Shown: piece by piece, positions 11,407 through 22,723 of the stretch
Layout of the letters: each line of letters opens with the position of its first letter
How positions within the stretch are numbered: position 1 is the first letter of the stretch
Origin: Oidiodendron maius Zn
Lineage: Eukaryota > Ascomycota > Leotiomycetes > Myxotrichaceae
DNA length: 64,000 nucleotides
Reading direction: 5' to 3'
NCBI GenBank assembly: GCA_000827325.1
Contig: KN832877.1
Location: 62,001 to 126,000 of the forward strand
Program-made: the position numbers and the translations under genes
Notes under the pieces: generated by a model
The model's input: the letters and a program-made list of their open reading frames with translations, nothing else
What the model was told of the DNA's origin: nothing
The model's database searches: none

Positions 11407-12274
11407 CTACATCAACTCTTCACCCTGTATCTGCATGGTCTGCTTTCGGTTCGGCACGTATTCGGACGGGTGGAGATAGATCAGAATGGCCAGAACACCG
11501 AACATCAAGGTCGAGTCACAGACGTAGAGGTATGCCTCGCTGCTCTGCATGGGCGAATCTTTGTTGCCCGTGAACTCGACGAGACGGAAGAGGGACCGGA
11601 TGAAGATTAATGCACTGGTGAGGAAGACGACGCGCATAACCCCTGTCCAGCCATACTTGGTGCTGCGACTGTCCAGCCTCTGCGCAATCGGCGTTGGGTC
11701 TCGAGCCAGGCGCCGCGAGACAAGAATGGCAGCCAAAATGAAAAGCCCAAAGAAGATGATTTGGGCAAGGAGGCCGACCAGGATGATCGTCTTGCCGAGG
11801 GTGAAGTTGTTTGACAGCATCCCGGAGCCCATGATCTGGATGATGAAGGACAGAAGGTCACCTAGGACGAATATCTTGGTCAGCCGTGTTGGACGGATCG
11901 GAGAGAAGGCCTCGGCGCGCACTAGCATGATCAGGCGGCCGAGGACCATGTAGATGGAGGCGGCGAAGAGGGCTGGCGCGACGAGGATGCAGAGGGTCTG
12001 TATAATAAAGAGCGTCAGGTTGGTCCTGTCTTTGCTGGCTAGGTAGCGTGTGGCATAGCCGGAAATCTCGACTATCAGAAGCTTCCTGTCAGTGAGAAAG
12101 GAGAAAATGGGAGGAAGATTTACGGCCACCACCAAGGACGAGCACAATGAAGTACAATACGCGGCGACGGAACATAATGACGATATGCCAAAGTGTAGCT
12201 ATTGTAAAAAGTATCAAGAAGATCATCGCAGCCACCGGGCTAGGTGAATAGCTCCAAGGATTGACATCGCCCAT
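11407..12274 (-). CDS. RTA1-like seven-helix membrane protein
   Basis: Two exons, 12274-12124 and 12071-11407, give 271 residues. The 52 bp intron (GTAAAT...GATAG) is phase 1 and joins to GGGLEISGYATRYLASKD. The start chosen is the first ATG (MGDVNPWSYSPSP). Seven hydrophobic segments are visible, including AAMIFLILFTIATLWHIVIM near the start, APALFAASIYMVLGRLI, FIIQIMGSGML, IILVGLLAQIIFFGLFILA and VVFLTSALIFIRSLFRLVEF. The EISGYATR and FRLVEF stretches are hallmarks of the RTA1/RTM1/RSB1 family of fungal plasma-membrane proteins, linked in yeast to resistance to membrane-active compounds and to lipid or sphingoid-base stress. The substrate is not known here. Confidence 0.92.
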
Positions 12275-15200
12275 TATAAGAGATCGCAGTGTTCTCACTG
12301 CTGCTCAAAAACGTATCGCTTGCTAGTATACCGTGCGGGTGAAGCTCGTGATTCGAAACGAAGAGAACAATGTCAATTGCGCAAGTTTGGACTCTAAATA
12401 TGATGGGAATTCTCTCTTTCCGTATTTATAGCCTCGATAAACATCATGATATGTACCTCAAGGCACCTCACGTCTTCCATTTCGCATTTCGCACTCGCAT
12501 TCGCATTCGCACCCTGCTACCGACGCAGAACACCACCAGTCACGTGACTGTAACCGGACGAAGCCGACCTGTAAACTAGAAGTGCAGCACTTATCCTTGC
12601 AACAATGACAAGTCATAGAAAGCCTTCTTAAGGCATAGAAAATAGCAAAAGGCGTAATTTAGATAAAAGGAAGTGCAGCTTCAAGGCACGTATGTGTAAA
12701 CAAGCGGCCACCATACAAGTCCTTTTTTTTTGGTTGGGGGGGCGGGGAGGTGTGGGAAAGTACAAAATAAGGAATAGTCTCAGATAGATATCAATTAAAT
12801 TAATTGGAAGAAGTAATAAGTTATGCTACTGTACGCTACGTTGTGTTGAGACTTTTGCATGCATTTTGACTTTATCAAATACTGATGTGGCTGTAGAACA
12901 GCTCCTGCGAGGCGGCAAGTAAAGCCGAGCGCAATCTCGCCGATTTTAACACTCACTAGTTCTGTCCCATGGAATAAAATACACCTAAGATCTAGGATAT
13001 ATAAGAATATGTTGATGCGGTGTCTAATCAGCTATTATATACCCTACCCAAATTTGAAGTTAAATAAATATCGTCAAGCTATAGGAAAGTTTCGTTTAGA
13101 CAAATATGGCTCCTACTACGAACACTTACCGCGTAGCTGTATACAATTATAAAGTATGAGTATATAAAAGGTCAGAAATAGCCTCTACTAGGTATATAAC
13201 CAGATAACATTGAGAATTGAAATAGTCATTTTTTAAGGACAATTTTACGGTTTGGTCAGGACTTGTCAGTTTTACTATGGGATGTCGGTTAGCAGGTTTT
13301 GTTCAGGCTGAAGACCCCAGCATTCCGCACAGTTTCCTCCGCAATTTGCCACTGCGGGAAGTGGCAAGCTCGAGGTCGAGATACTTTGCTTCTATCGGTA
13401 CCAAGTACCTAAAGTAACTTGCGAAAAGAAAGCAGACCAGATAGCGATGACAAAATCCTTTATCTTCGCTCTTATCATTTAAGATATATGTAGAATAGTA
13501 TGAAGTGTTTCCACTATCGTCGTAATATAAGCATTATCTGTTGTAAGTAGCCTTGCAAAACTCCAGTGGCTACCTCTAGTAAGTCAACACCAGTCACACG
13601 CACCGATATTTGAGGACAAGGTCGAGAGTGGAGTGGTAGGGTGCATCGTCTTAGATGAGTTACACACCGTGTTAGCACACTTCAAAATTTTCGCACTATC
13701 ATGATGATGGCCAAATGGGTTACCAAGTTCAATGTGTCTTTGTATTTCCTATCTGCGATCATCCAGATGGTAAAATCACATGCCGCAAAGTGTTTTGCTT
13801 CGCAATGTGGGACGCATTAAATATCCCGAGGCATAACAAGTAGGCCATTGGAAAGTAGCCACCACTTCTCAGCTTCTCCTTTATTACAACTACATTGAGC
13901 TGCTTCCATCTCGTCGGTCTAAGCTTCCCTGACATCGTATCATCGAGATACCACAGTTTCCCTATATGTCTGAGCAATCTACAGCTAGGAACGCTATCAA
14001 GCATGCTGAGGAATAGGTCAATAATTACTGCAAATCATTAATCGACGATGAACGCACTACCAGTATTACGGCTATGCTCTGCCATGGACGAGAGGTGGGA
14101 ATGTGGCAAGTCCGAAAAAAACTCTGGCATTCCTAAAAGAGTGAGATATGCCGACTTTAATGCTTCCACGCTCCAAAATGCCTGACCTCATTACGAATGA
14201 CAGCCTTAAATACTTGGACGGCAAGAATAGAACGACAGTGACAGAGATTCGGTGGTGAGAATCGAATGAGCGATAGTAATATAACGACAATGACTGGGAT
14301 TCGGTGGTTAAAAGTAAATAACAATGCGGCTACCTCTATTTGTTCTGGCGTGAGTTTAGGGCGTTTAAATTCAACGTAAATTAAATTCCGTTGCTCCCAT
14401 TTGCCCTCCCTCTTCTTAACAACTCAGATGGTAAGTGATGGGTCAAGAACAAGATCTTGGAGAGGGAAGATGTGTCTAGGTGGTATTTATAGCTATATAA
14501 CAACCTGAGAAGCATGCTTTACTTTAGATATCAATTCTTTAATTTCGACTGATATGATTTTAGGCAATACATTCCTTGACAGGAGGGGATTCAATGTATT
14601 GTCGCTTGTATAAGAAAAGGAAACAGGTGAATAGTAATGAATGTCTCTTCGTAGATAAATCTCCCCACGCGTCTGTCAAGACGAAGGGCTAGCTCTAGAA
14701 TAGGGCTATCAATTTGGAACAAAGAATATTTTATATTTGAGAGTAATATTTGTAAAAACTCCTTGGATCTGTGAAGGATGCTAAACACTCATTTCCTAAA
14801 TAGGATGCAGCATTGCAGGATCGGCGATATAGGTATATAAAAAAGACTACTCGCTAATTGACAGATAATACATGGTGTAGAGGAAACAGCCCGCTGTCCT
14901 CCATTCTTCCTCTTTTCTTTCTATTCTTTGGTATCATATCATACATCGGCCCACATGCCATACAGCTGCAACACAGACAACTTCCCCCCCTCGAAACAGG
15001 AAGAGGTCGATGTCTCTGTACATCAACAGTGGCATATTGACAGTCCCAGTGATGGTTTCTCTAGGCAGGCATTGTGTAAAGAGTAAAATTGTTGCACATG
15101 GAGATATCGAAAGTAGGTATAGTGATATCTAGTGAGAATATGAGGCCGATGTGATATCAGTGCTGTGGAACACCTAGTGAGGGGTGTGGTTTGATGCGGT

Positions 15201-15545
15201 AAAATCGGAGAGTAATTGGACAAGACATCGAGAATCGCGTGGTAAATAAAAAAACCAGCTCGACAGGGTATCGCGGGAATCAGCTTTATCAACCGTTCGC
15301 TTGGTATCATGCGGGATCGTTTTGCGTTTGCGTACTCAATATCGATGTGGAGAGACAAGGCGCACGCAGAGTGTCAGATGAGGGTAGTATTTTCCCAAAA
15401 TCTCGGGTTGTTGCAAAAGCGGGCCGGCCGTTGGCTCCCGTCAGCGCCGAAAACGAAAAATGGGCGTTTGTGACCGGCTGGTGTTTGTCGCGCGCACTCC
15501 AGTTTCCCGGGTCGTTAGGAGGGGTGCTGGGAGATGTCATGAGGT
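12275..15545. other. AT-rich gene-free island
   Basis: More than 3 kb with no frame over 111 codons and no recognisable motif, markedly AT-rich from about 12.6 to 14.9 kb. A 31 bp imperfect duplication lies at 14231-14313. The composition fits an old, point-mutated (RIP-like) non-coding block, but no transposon domain can be read. Confidence 0.6.
14231..14313. repeat. Imperfect 31 bp direct duplication
   Basis: Copies at 14231-14261 and 14283-14313 (period 52) share AACGACA.TGAC and GATTCGGTGGT, differing at about five positions, four of them transitions or AT-ward changes. Confidence 0.6.
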
Positions 15546-15863
15546 TCAGGTATAGCCCACGATCTTGGCGCAGCGATCACAGTAGTAGAGGTTGTGGCCG
15601 AAGCGTACCATGCCGCTGGCACTTAGGTCATCAGGACTGACGCCCTGCGAGCCAGAGCTGCCGGGCGAGTGTGTGATGGTCTCGACGCACTTCGCGCACC
15701 GCGAGCAGCGCAGGACCTCGACGCGAGGCGGGGCCGAGATGGTCGTATGGGATGTGGAATCCTCAGACGAGGAGGTCGAGGAGTCGGAGGAGGTGCGCTG
15801 GGCGTAGCCCATGGACCTCTGCGGTTGCGGGCGCAGAGAGTCGGACGCGTAGGAGCCCGTCAT
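15546..15863 (-). CDS. Small conserved-type CxxC protein, 105 aa
   Basis: A single-exon protein with an ATG at 15863. The first half is Ser/Thr-rich (SSDSSTSSSEDSTSH). The second half holds two CxxC pairs, RCSRCAKCVET at about 51-61 and YYCDRCAKIVGYT at the C-terminus. This spacing suggests one zinc-binding site folded from the two pairs. Small Pezizomycotina proteins with this layout are common and uncharacterised; I infer a zinc-ribbon-like fold but cannot name a function. No signal peptide. Confidence 0.78.
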   Translation of the reverse strand: MTGSYASDSLRPQPQRSMGYAQRTSSDSSTSSSEDSTSHTTISAPPRVEVLRCSRCAKCVETITHSPGSSGSQGVSPDDLSASGMVRFGHNLYYCDRCAKIVGYT

Positions 15864-18519
15864 GGTGGGATAGGCGAGGGATCGTGGTGCCGTGAACGAG
15901 AGATGGGTTGGAAATGATGCCTAGAGGGAGAGAATGCGCGGTGTCGAGAGTCAAGGAGATAATGGTGGAGGTGAGAGGTTCAAGAAGGGACACAAGAACG
16001 AGGAAGAGCCGTTGACGAAAAGCGTCAGGCACTCCCGCAAACGAGAGGGAAGATCCAGCGTATGGGCGAGTCGTATGGTAATAGCAGAGAAGAAACTTCG
16101 TATCCTGCGGCGACGCAAGTCCGCGTATTTGAGGTGAGTGAGAATCGCACAGCCGGGGTGAAGTCACGGATGATCGCTTGGCTGCGCTGGGGTTGGACGA
16201 GAGACCGGCGGAGTGAATGGACCGGCAACGTCTGCGGGATTAACGAGGTGAGGATGCGCGTGTCGGAAGAGGAGATTGGGATGAAGGTGGAAATAAAGAG
16301 GGATGGAAGGCGCATTTATGGGTACATTGACGTGGTGGTACCGTTGGGCCTGGAGACCGTACCAGACAGCAGATCCTCAGTACCAGAATGAGACGAGTCA
16401 ACGGGTGGTGTACAAGTTGGGCATAACAGACACGAGTACCCAAAGTACCCAAGCAGGCAGACGCCATTGTACATATACCCGGCCACCTCACCACCTGCGA
16501 AGCACAGTAAGTACGCGTCAGGCCCATCCTCGTCCCTACATACAGTAGCAGCACTCTGTGTCACACAACAAACCGCCACCAGCAGCTCTCTCCAGACCCT
16601 CCCTCACGACCCTTACGACCCTTACCCGCCAGCTCTCGTAATCCTATCATTGCAGAAACCACGTCCATCCGCCCTGCTCGTTCCTTGCGCTCCCAGCATA
16701 TACCCACTCTTTGACCAAGGAAACTCGGCCTCCCGTCAACGCCCTCTGGGACGTCCGCTACCCGGAGCATCCGTCCCTTCTAGACTCCCCCACGCAAGCG
16801 GTCTGGCCCAACAGTGTATTTCCTGCTTTTCCTGCTCTTCCGGCCCAAATTATCCATTGCCTGCTTATGGCATTCTGCGCCTGCCGCCTCTGCGCTGCTG
16901 TACGTACACCTGGTAAGGCTGGTCTCCGCGGACCACTGTACTTGATACTCTCGCGGCGCGATAGTTTATCTACAGGTATCCACCTCGTCGAACCTACAGT
17001 GCCAATACAGTCTGTAAAAGGCCAGATCGAATTACTCTCACCCACCGTCCTATCACACGAGATCGAGTGCGAGACCGGTCGAGAACTTGCGACGGGATTC
17101 CTTCTCCTCCGTCCTTTACCTCATTACCTAGTTACTAGACCATTCCTCGACTTACCTAACATGGTAGGCCTTTCGAGCTACCGTTACATAACACAGGTCC
17201 ACCAAGCCACCTACTGTATTATTACCGTATCCAAGAGGAAAAAAATTGCTCCTAGAGAAGGAAAAGGAAGAAAAACTTCATCCTTCATTAACCTGACTCA
17301 AACTAAACACTCTTAGTCAGTCCCGGCAGTCCCCACTTAACCTCCTCACAATATCCGCTTGTACCCTATGAGTCTATCTTAATCATCCTTTTTTCCATGG
17401 CCACGTTACCTTGACTCTACCGTACCTTACCTTCTTACTCCTCAAAATAAAAAACTTTCTGTACGAAGTAGTAAGCCCAGCGCATGACACTGATAACTAA
17501 ACCAGGAAAAGAAAGCGCAGGATACCCACTCTGACCTCTTCCGAGTCCCTTCCGCCTCTCACATACCTCACCCAGGACCGTGCTCTCTTTTCCCTTCGAG
17601 CCGGCGCACACGGGATCCTGCGGTGATGGCCGAACCGCGTGCCCTCGACCGGGCTGAGATAAAAAAAAAACTTGGCTAGATAGAGATACTTTAACCATCT
17701 CAGGTAAGCTATTAGTTGTGGGTGGGAAGAAGCGCGGGATGATCAGGTCACGGGACTTTGAGGCAAAAAGGCAGAAGGGATGGAAGGGGGGGACGGTTTG
17801 GTTTGAGGGTTCCACTTTGGCACTTTGGCCTCTTGATAGGTTTGAACTTGGTGACTTGGATCTGGGCCCGGCTGGGTGTGAGGGGTCGATATACATGAGG
17901 TAGGTAGGTTTGGATAGCATAGGTAGGTAATCTACATTATTTTCTCTCATCATCAACTATCATACCCTCCTCTCCCTCTCAGGTCAGACTCCACACCTCT
18001 CCATCACACTCCCACCTAAGCTCCCTCCCCTCCTCACTTCCCTGACTGGCTCGAAATTCCTAGCATCCCAAGTAAACTCCACCCTCTCACCTCTGAAATT
18101 TGGTACCAAAAATTATATCCCGTCACGTCACACCTCCTGCACCGCGAGAAAGGAGCAAAACCACCAAACCGCGGCCCGGGGAATCTGAGAAAAATTCGGG
18201 ACATGGTAATAAAAAGAAGTAGTTCGTTATGTCGTTTCAAGAGAACAGTAACAGCAGCAACAGTAGCAGGTGGGGCAGCAAAGAAGAGATCAATCTGGTG
18301 CGGATTTGGCAGGCCGAGCTGCGTCTATCTCCCCGTGTGAATATGTAAGTTGTTGGAGATGAGGGAAAACAGCAAAGCAAAGATCGCTCACAAGCCGGAA
18401 CGCCGTTCAACCGGTACAAGTAACAGAGTAGACAAAGGGAAATGGAGGGCTCGCCAAGCTGCGGAGGGAAGTGCTTTTACTTCATCGTCGTCGTCGTCTT
18501 CTTCTTTCTTCCTTCTTGT
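15864..18519. other. Intergenic, long promoter regions
   Basis: 2.6 kb between the CxxC gene and the 3' end of teaR. The longest frames start with non-ATG codons or are low-complexity. Pyrimidine-rich tracts (16540-16660, 17950-18060) and GGTAGGTA repeats (17898-17930) are present. Nothing is supported as a gene. Confidence 0.5.
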
Positions 18520-20136
18520 TCACATCACCGTGCAACATCCACACCCCTTCTTCTCGTCCGCAGGTTCCTCCACAGTTACGGGAATCAGTGGACTCGGCAC
18601 AGCTTCCTGCCGCGTCGCGCTAATCTTGGGCATCGTGCTATATCCTCCAGCCGTGCCCGGCCTACCCGTGCTGAGCGTCGGGCTCTTGGGGCCTTGCAAA
18701 GGCCACTCCGAACCACGATCCACAGGTTTCAGCCCCGACTGCGGGGTCTGGACCACTTCCGCTGCAGGCTCCGGGGCGGGTAGCTCGTCGCTCAAAGGCT
18801 CGAACTGCGTGTCATACGTGCCGGCAAACTTGCCCTCCTTCTTCCACTGCTCCTGCTGCAGGCGCTTAGCCACCGTGGGCAGCAGCTGTTGGTCGGGGGG
18901 CAGTCGTGGATCCGGCTTGTACATGGAATTGATCCACGGTGGGTCGCCCTCTGGTCGTTTCGACGAGGCGCTGCCGCTCGAGTCACCTGAGCGCGTGACG
19001 GGGCGTTGCAGGGCGTGCTCTTTGTTCGAGGCCGATCGGGTCTTAGGCCTCTGGGCAGACGGGTTGCGAGTCGTCGGGGTTGATCCTTTGCGTACAGCCG
19101 CCTTCTTGGGAGGTGAGTTTTCGGACGCTACGCGTTTGGCCGAGGTCGGTGTGGAAATGGGCACGTCTTCGAGGGCCTTAACACTGGCGCTCCGTCCTCG
19201 AGACTTGGGATTCGAGACCATGTCCTCCTCTGCCGTCCACACATCGCTCTGCATGCGACGTATCGGCGTGTCACGTTCCAGGTGCTCGATGGGGATGGGG
19301 ATGGGGCTGGTCTTGGAAACAGGTATGCGTGAGACTCCCTTCACTCCTCCGCTGATATCTTGAAAACCGTCTGCATGGTCCTCTGCAGCCTCCGCTGGTA
19401 ATCGTAAGTCCCAATCCCTATTCTCCGGCTCCTCCTCCTCCTCCGTGGGTATCGACTCGATCCGCTGCCGAATCTGAGCCTGCTCGCTCCTCAGGCCGCT
19501 GCCCTGCTGCTGCTGCTGCTCTCTGCTGTGCTCTCGCCGACTAGATTTACTGGCTGCGCGAGAGCGAGGGAGGATGATACCTGCCGCTTGGAGCTCCTGG
19601 CTCTCGATGCGGGCCAGCTTGTCTCGGTGGATCCATCTCGAGTGTTCTGGGTCTTCCTCATCGTCCACATAGATATCACCATTCTTCCTCTCCCCATAAT
19701 CCATGCTAGGCACACCGCTGTGGTTCTGCCCGTAAAGGTCAAGCAGGCTGTCTGGCGCGCTGCCCGACTCGCTGATGCTGCTATCCTTCCGATTGAGAGC
19801 GTTTACTCGGGCTGGGGCGAGGTAACCCGATTCTGTGGAGCGCGTAGTCTCGGATTTTTTTTGTGCGAGGTCTGGTCGTGAGGTGGAGTGGCCCAGGGCG
19901 TGGCCATTGGCCTGCGTCACTGGCGATCGGGGGGAGTAGTCATTCATCTTTGCGTGCGAGGCTGTCTGCGATGGAGAGAGTGAATTAGATCCAGCGTTCA
20001 GGCCCGCCTTCTGTTCGCATCCCAAACCTACCTCCGTTTGCGGTGACACCGAATAATTCCAGGAGGCCCCAGCCCCGGGCGAGCTGCTGGGAGGAATCAA
20101 GGCAGTTGGGACATGCGGTGCGGAGACCGCAGCCAT
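18520..20136 (-). CDS. teaR: TeaR-like prenylated cell-end marker receptor
   Basis: A single-exon protein of 538 residues from the first in-frame ATG at 20136; the frame upstream lacks ATG. It is largely disordered and ends in EKKGCGCCTVM: a CaaX box (CTVM) with a neighbouring cysteine, which predicts farnesylation or palmitoylation and plasma-membrane anchoring. Stretches SWNYSVSPQTEV (N-terminus), SRWIHRDKLARIESQELQAA (middle), DPPWINSMYKPDPRLPPDQQ and EGKFAGTYDTQFEPL are distinctive. In Aspergillus, TeaR (functionally like yeast Mod5) sits at hyphal tips and recruits the kelch protein TeaA to orient growth. The name rests on recall of this architecture; the CaaX box and disorder are seen directly. 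Poly-Gln and poly-Glu runs occur near the middle. Confidence 0.8.
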   Translation of the reverse strand: MAAVSAPHVPTALIPPSSSPGAGASWNYSVSPQTEVGLGCEQKAGLNAGSNSLSPSQTASHAKMNDYSPRSPVTQANGHALGHSTSRPDLAQKKSETTRSTESGYLAPARVNALNRKDSSISESGSAPDSLLDLYGQNHSGVPSMDYGERKNGDIYVDDEEDPEHSRWIHRDKLARIESQELQAAGIILPRSRAASKSSRREHSREQQQQQGSGLRSEQAQIRQRIESIPTEEEEEPENRDWDLRLPAEAAEDHADGFQDISGGVKGVSRIPVSKTSPIPIPIEHLERDTPIRRMQSDVWTAEEDMVSNPKSRGRSASVKALEDVPISTPTSAKRVASENSPPKKAAVRKGSTPTTRNPSAQRPKTRSASNKEHALQRPVTRSGDSSGSASSKRPEGDPPWINSMYKPDPRLPPDQQLLPTVAKRLQQEQWKKEGKFAGTYDTQFEPLSDELPAPEPAAEVVQTPQSGLKPVDRGSEWPLQGPKSPTLSTGRPGTAGGYSTMPKISATRQEAVPSPLIPVTVEEPADEKKGCGCCTVM

Positions 20137-21124
20137 GCCGCAGCTGATGGTATCGCGGTCAGCGTGAGGAGGGTTCAAAAGAATTGCTGATGTCGAGTCG
20201 TTGGCGGATGCTGAGCGCGCGGTGTATTTGGAGGGTTGAAACTCCAGGGGCAGCAGAAATTACGGGCGGGTATGCGCAATTGAGGAATGGGACAACGCAG
20301 GACGCGACGCTAAAGGGGACACAGGGACAATGCGGGCGAGAGAATGATAGCGGAGCTGGACGGGCGCGGGATGGGCACGATGTATATCTTCAATCTGCAA
20401 ACGGTCGTGGTGGTGCTGCTAGGAGTCGAAGGAAAGCTTGGGAATGGGTTGGACGTCGGCAGGTCTAAGCGACGGGCGCGGCTGGAAAAAAGGGGTCAGG
20501 CTGGACGTACCCGCGATACGATGCTCGGCGATCCGTGGAATGTGATAGGACGAGCGATGGAGGGAGAGATGGAAACCCGCCGGAATTTTTACAGGTCATT
20601 GGTATCTTTCAACGGCTTTTCCTCCACGCGCCTTGCGTCCTACGGGTGACTGTCGGGGCCAGCGTCGTGGTCCTGTATATTCCCTTGCCTCCGACTTGCC
20701 TTGGACCCTTCTCTGTGCTGACCACCAGGGTCTGAGCACTCAGATCCATTTCAGATGGAGAGCTGAGTGCCAGCCGGTCGGTGAAACAGCCCCAATGGAG
20801 AGGGTTTGCTGCGATATTGGATAGAAGTTAAACAAGCAAATACGGAGAGATCGCTCGTAGGGTGTGTCGCCGGAACCACGGACTCTCAACTGCCACCACA
20901 GAGGCGCCTGCCGGCCGCACCCTGGTCGCGTTGGTGCAAGTCATTCTACCTGTTTCGTGCGTTGCAGCTCTTCCCTGCATAAAACTGTCACTCAAGGTCG
21001 TTCAACAGCACCATTAACATGGCGGGTCGCGAGGGATGGAATGCTCCTTTTGCTGTGGGTGACCAGAGGCCATGCAATGGCTAGAGACTACCACGCCCAG
21101 TCTGCTATCACGGTAGCTCTCTTA

Positions 21125-21156
<32 letters not shown>

Positions 21157-21209
21157 TCATTTTCCATCTTCAATGCACGAGGTTCTCTCTCTTTAGCCCT
21201 CCCAGATAA
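20137..21209. other. Divergent promoter region teaR / metallophosphoesterase
   Basis: About 1.1 kb between two divergently transcribed genes. No frame is supported. It contains the (TC)13 tract next to the downstream start. Confidence 0.5.
21125..21150 (+). repeat. (TC)13 microsatellite in 5' leader
   Basis: An uninterrupted run of 13 TC dinucleotides ends 59 bp before the ATG of the metallophosphoesterase. Pyrimidine tracts in this position are common at fungal transcription starts. Confidence 0.9.
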
Positions 21210-22349
21210 ATGGTTCACCTTCGGTCAGCCATGCCCAAGACGCGTTTTGTCTGCGTCTCCGATACGCACAATGCCGAACCCGGAGGCGCCTTCAAGCTCC
21301 CCAAAGGTGATGTGCTTCTACATGCTGGCGATATGACGAACCAAGGAAGCTACTCGGAGCTGCAAAAGGCAATCAAATGGCTGGAGCAAGCTGATTTTGA
21401 GGCCAAGATTGTCATTGCCGGTATGCATCTCAGTCCACCGATGCCTTCATCGACTGACCTCACAGGAAACCACGACATTACCCTCGATTCCCACTTCTAC
21501 GCCCTACATGGTGGAGGCTTTCACAATCAGAACCTGCAAGACCCCCCAAAATGTCAGCAGCTGCTCGAGGCCTCTCCTTCTATCATGTGGCTCAAGCACG
21601 GATCCGCAGTAGTCAACCTACAATCTCCTACGGGACCTCGCACAACATTCAAGATCTTTGGCTCACCATACTCCCCCGCAAATGGGACATGGGCGTTCGG
21701 CTACGGGGTCGATGAGGCATCACATATCTGGGAAGGGATACCTGCCGATGCGGACATCATCTTGACCCACACCCCACCAATGCATCACTGCGATGATGGA
21801 AGGGTTCGCCAGTCTGCTGGATGTCCTAGCTTGCAAGAGGCCCTACGGAGAATTCGGCCACGGTTGGCAGTATGCGGCCATGTCCATGAAGGCAGGGGGG
21901 TTGATTTCGTCCGATGGAGCCCTGCAGCATCAGCATCAGACACAACGTATAGAGAGGAGAGCACGAAGAGGTGGGAAGACCCCGGAAAGGGTAACAAAAA
22001 GATTTCCCTTGTAGACCTCACTATTAAACGGGATGACGCCATTGATAATATAAGTCTAGTATGTCATCCCGATGAAATGGATGCCGGTAGTTCGATAAGC
22101 CTCTCATCCGTGATTACACCGGATAATCTACGACTAGACTCGAAGGCTAAACACAGAGGCATTTCCAACCCAATCCCATCCCCAGCAGCCGAGTGTCAGG
22201 AACTCGCCTTAAATGAAAGCCTTGGATACCAGGAAACCTGTATTGTCAATGCGGCCATCATGGCTTCTAGCTGGCCACATGGACCAGGGGGAAAGAAGTT
22301 CAATAAGCCTATTGTGGTAGATATTGATTTACCGACCTGGGAGAAGTAG
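21210..22349 (+). CDS. Calcineurin-like metallophosphoesterase, MPPED/UPF0046 type
   Basis: Two exons, 21210-21420 and 21466-22349, give 364 residues. The 45 bp intron (GTATGC...CTGACCTCACAG) is a multiple of three without a stop, so an unspliced frame also exists, but only splicing restores the invariant AGNHD. Metal-binding motifs in order: VSDTHN (about 16-21), LLHAGDMTNQG, AGNHDI, LTHTPPMHHCD and CGHVHEGRG, the full set for a two-metal phosphoesterase. The order fits the MPPED1/2-like group, whose substrates include cyclic nucleotides or are unknown. The C-terminal 120 residues after KKISLVDLTI look divergent and partly disordered. No signal peptide, so probably cytosolic. Confidence 0.9.
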   Translation: MVHLRSAMPKTRFVCVSDTHNAEPGGAFKLPKGDVLLHAGDMTNQGSYSELQKAIKWLEQADFEAKIVIAGMHLSPPMPSSTDLTGNHDITLDSHFYALHGGGFHNQNLQDPPKCQQLLEASPSIMWLKHGSAVVNLQSPTGPRTTFKIFGSPYSPANGTWAFGYGVDEASHIWEGIPADADIILTHTPPMHHCDDGRVRQSAGCPSLQEALRRIRPRLAVCGHVHEGRGVDFVRWSPAASASDTTYREESTKRWEDPGKGNKKISLVDLTIKRDDAIDNISLVCHPDEMDAGSSISLSSVITPDNLRLDSKAKHRGISNPIPSPAAECQELALNESLGYQETCIVNAAIMASSWPHGPGGKKFNKPIVVDIDLPTWEK

Positions 22350-22723
22350 GCGTCGTGTATCTGAGAGTGCCATCCACTCCTTAAGAAACGCTTTAATTTT
22401 AGGCTCATGTGATGCCTTCGGGAGCTACTCTTAACGGCTCCAATGTGTGGCCGGCAACTAGTGATGCGTTTATTCAGGGTACGCTCCAACGATAAGAGTG
22501 TTATGACCCTGCTATTGAGCGCTGGATATCCTGCTACGCACATGACTGTTGACTTCCGGACCAAGAAAGATTCCTTCGAACAGTAAACATTGCCAGCTAT
22601 GCCTATTCCGGTCGTCATGTTTACTGTTTCTTGATACCCATCTTTGAATTCTCGTAGCTATGTCGCAGGTATTTCATTCAAGCTCCTTTATCCTAGATCT
22701 TGGTCGATTAAAGATCACTCCGC
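22350..22723. other. Intergenic
   Basis: 374 bp between two co-oriented genes, holding the 3' end of the phosphoesterase transcript and the promoter of secreted protein A. No further feature seen. Confidence 0.5.

Noticed and set aside
16711-17316. 201-codon frame on the plus strand
   Set aside because: It begins with TTG, not ATG, and its composition is that of pyrimidine-rich promoter DNA.
17435-17956. 173-codon minus frame
   Set aside because: No motif, low-complexity, and lies in a stretch resembling leader or intergenic DNA.
18350-19363. 337-codon plus frame
   Set aside because: Shadow of the TeaR coding sequence on the other strand.
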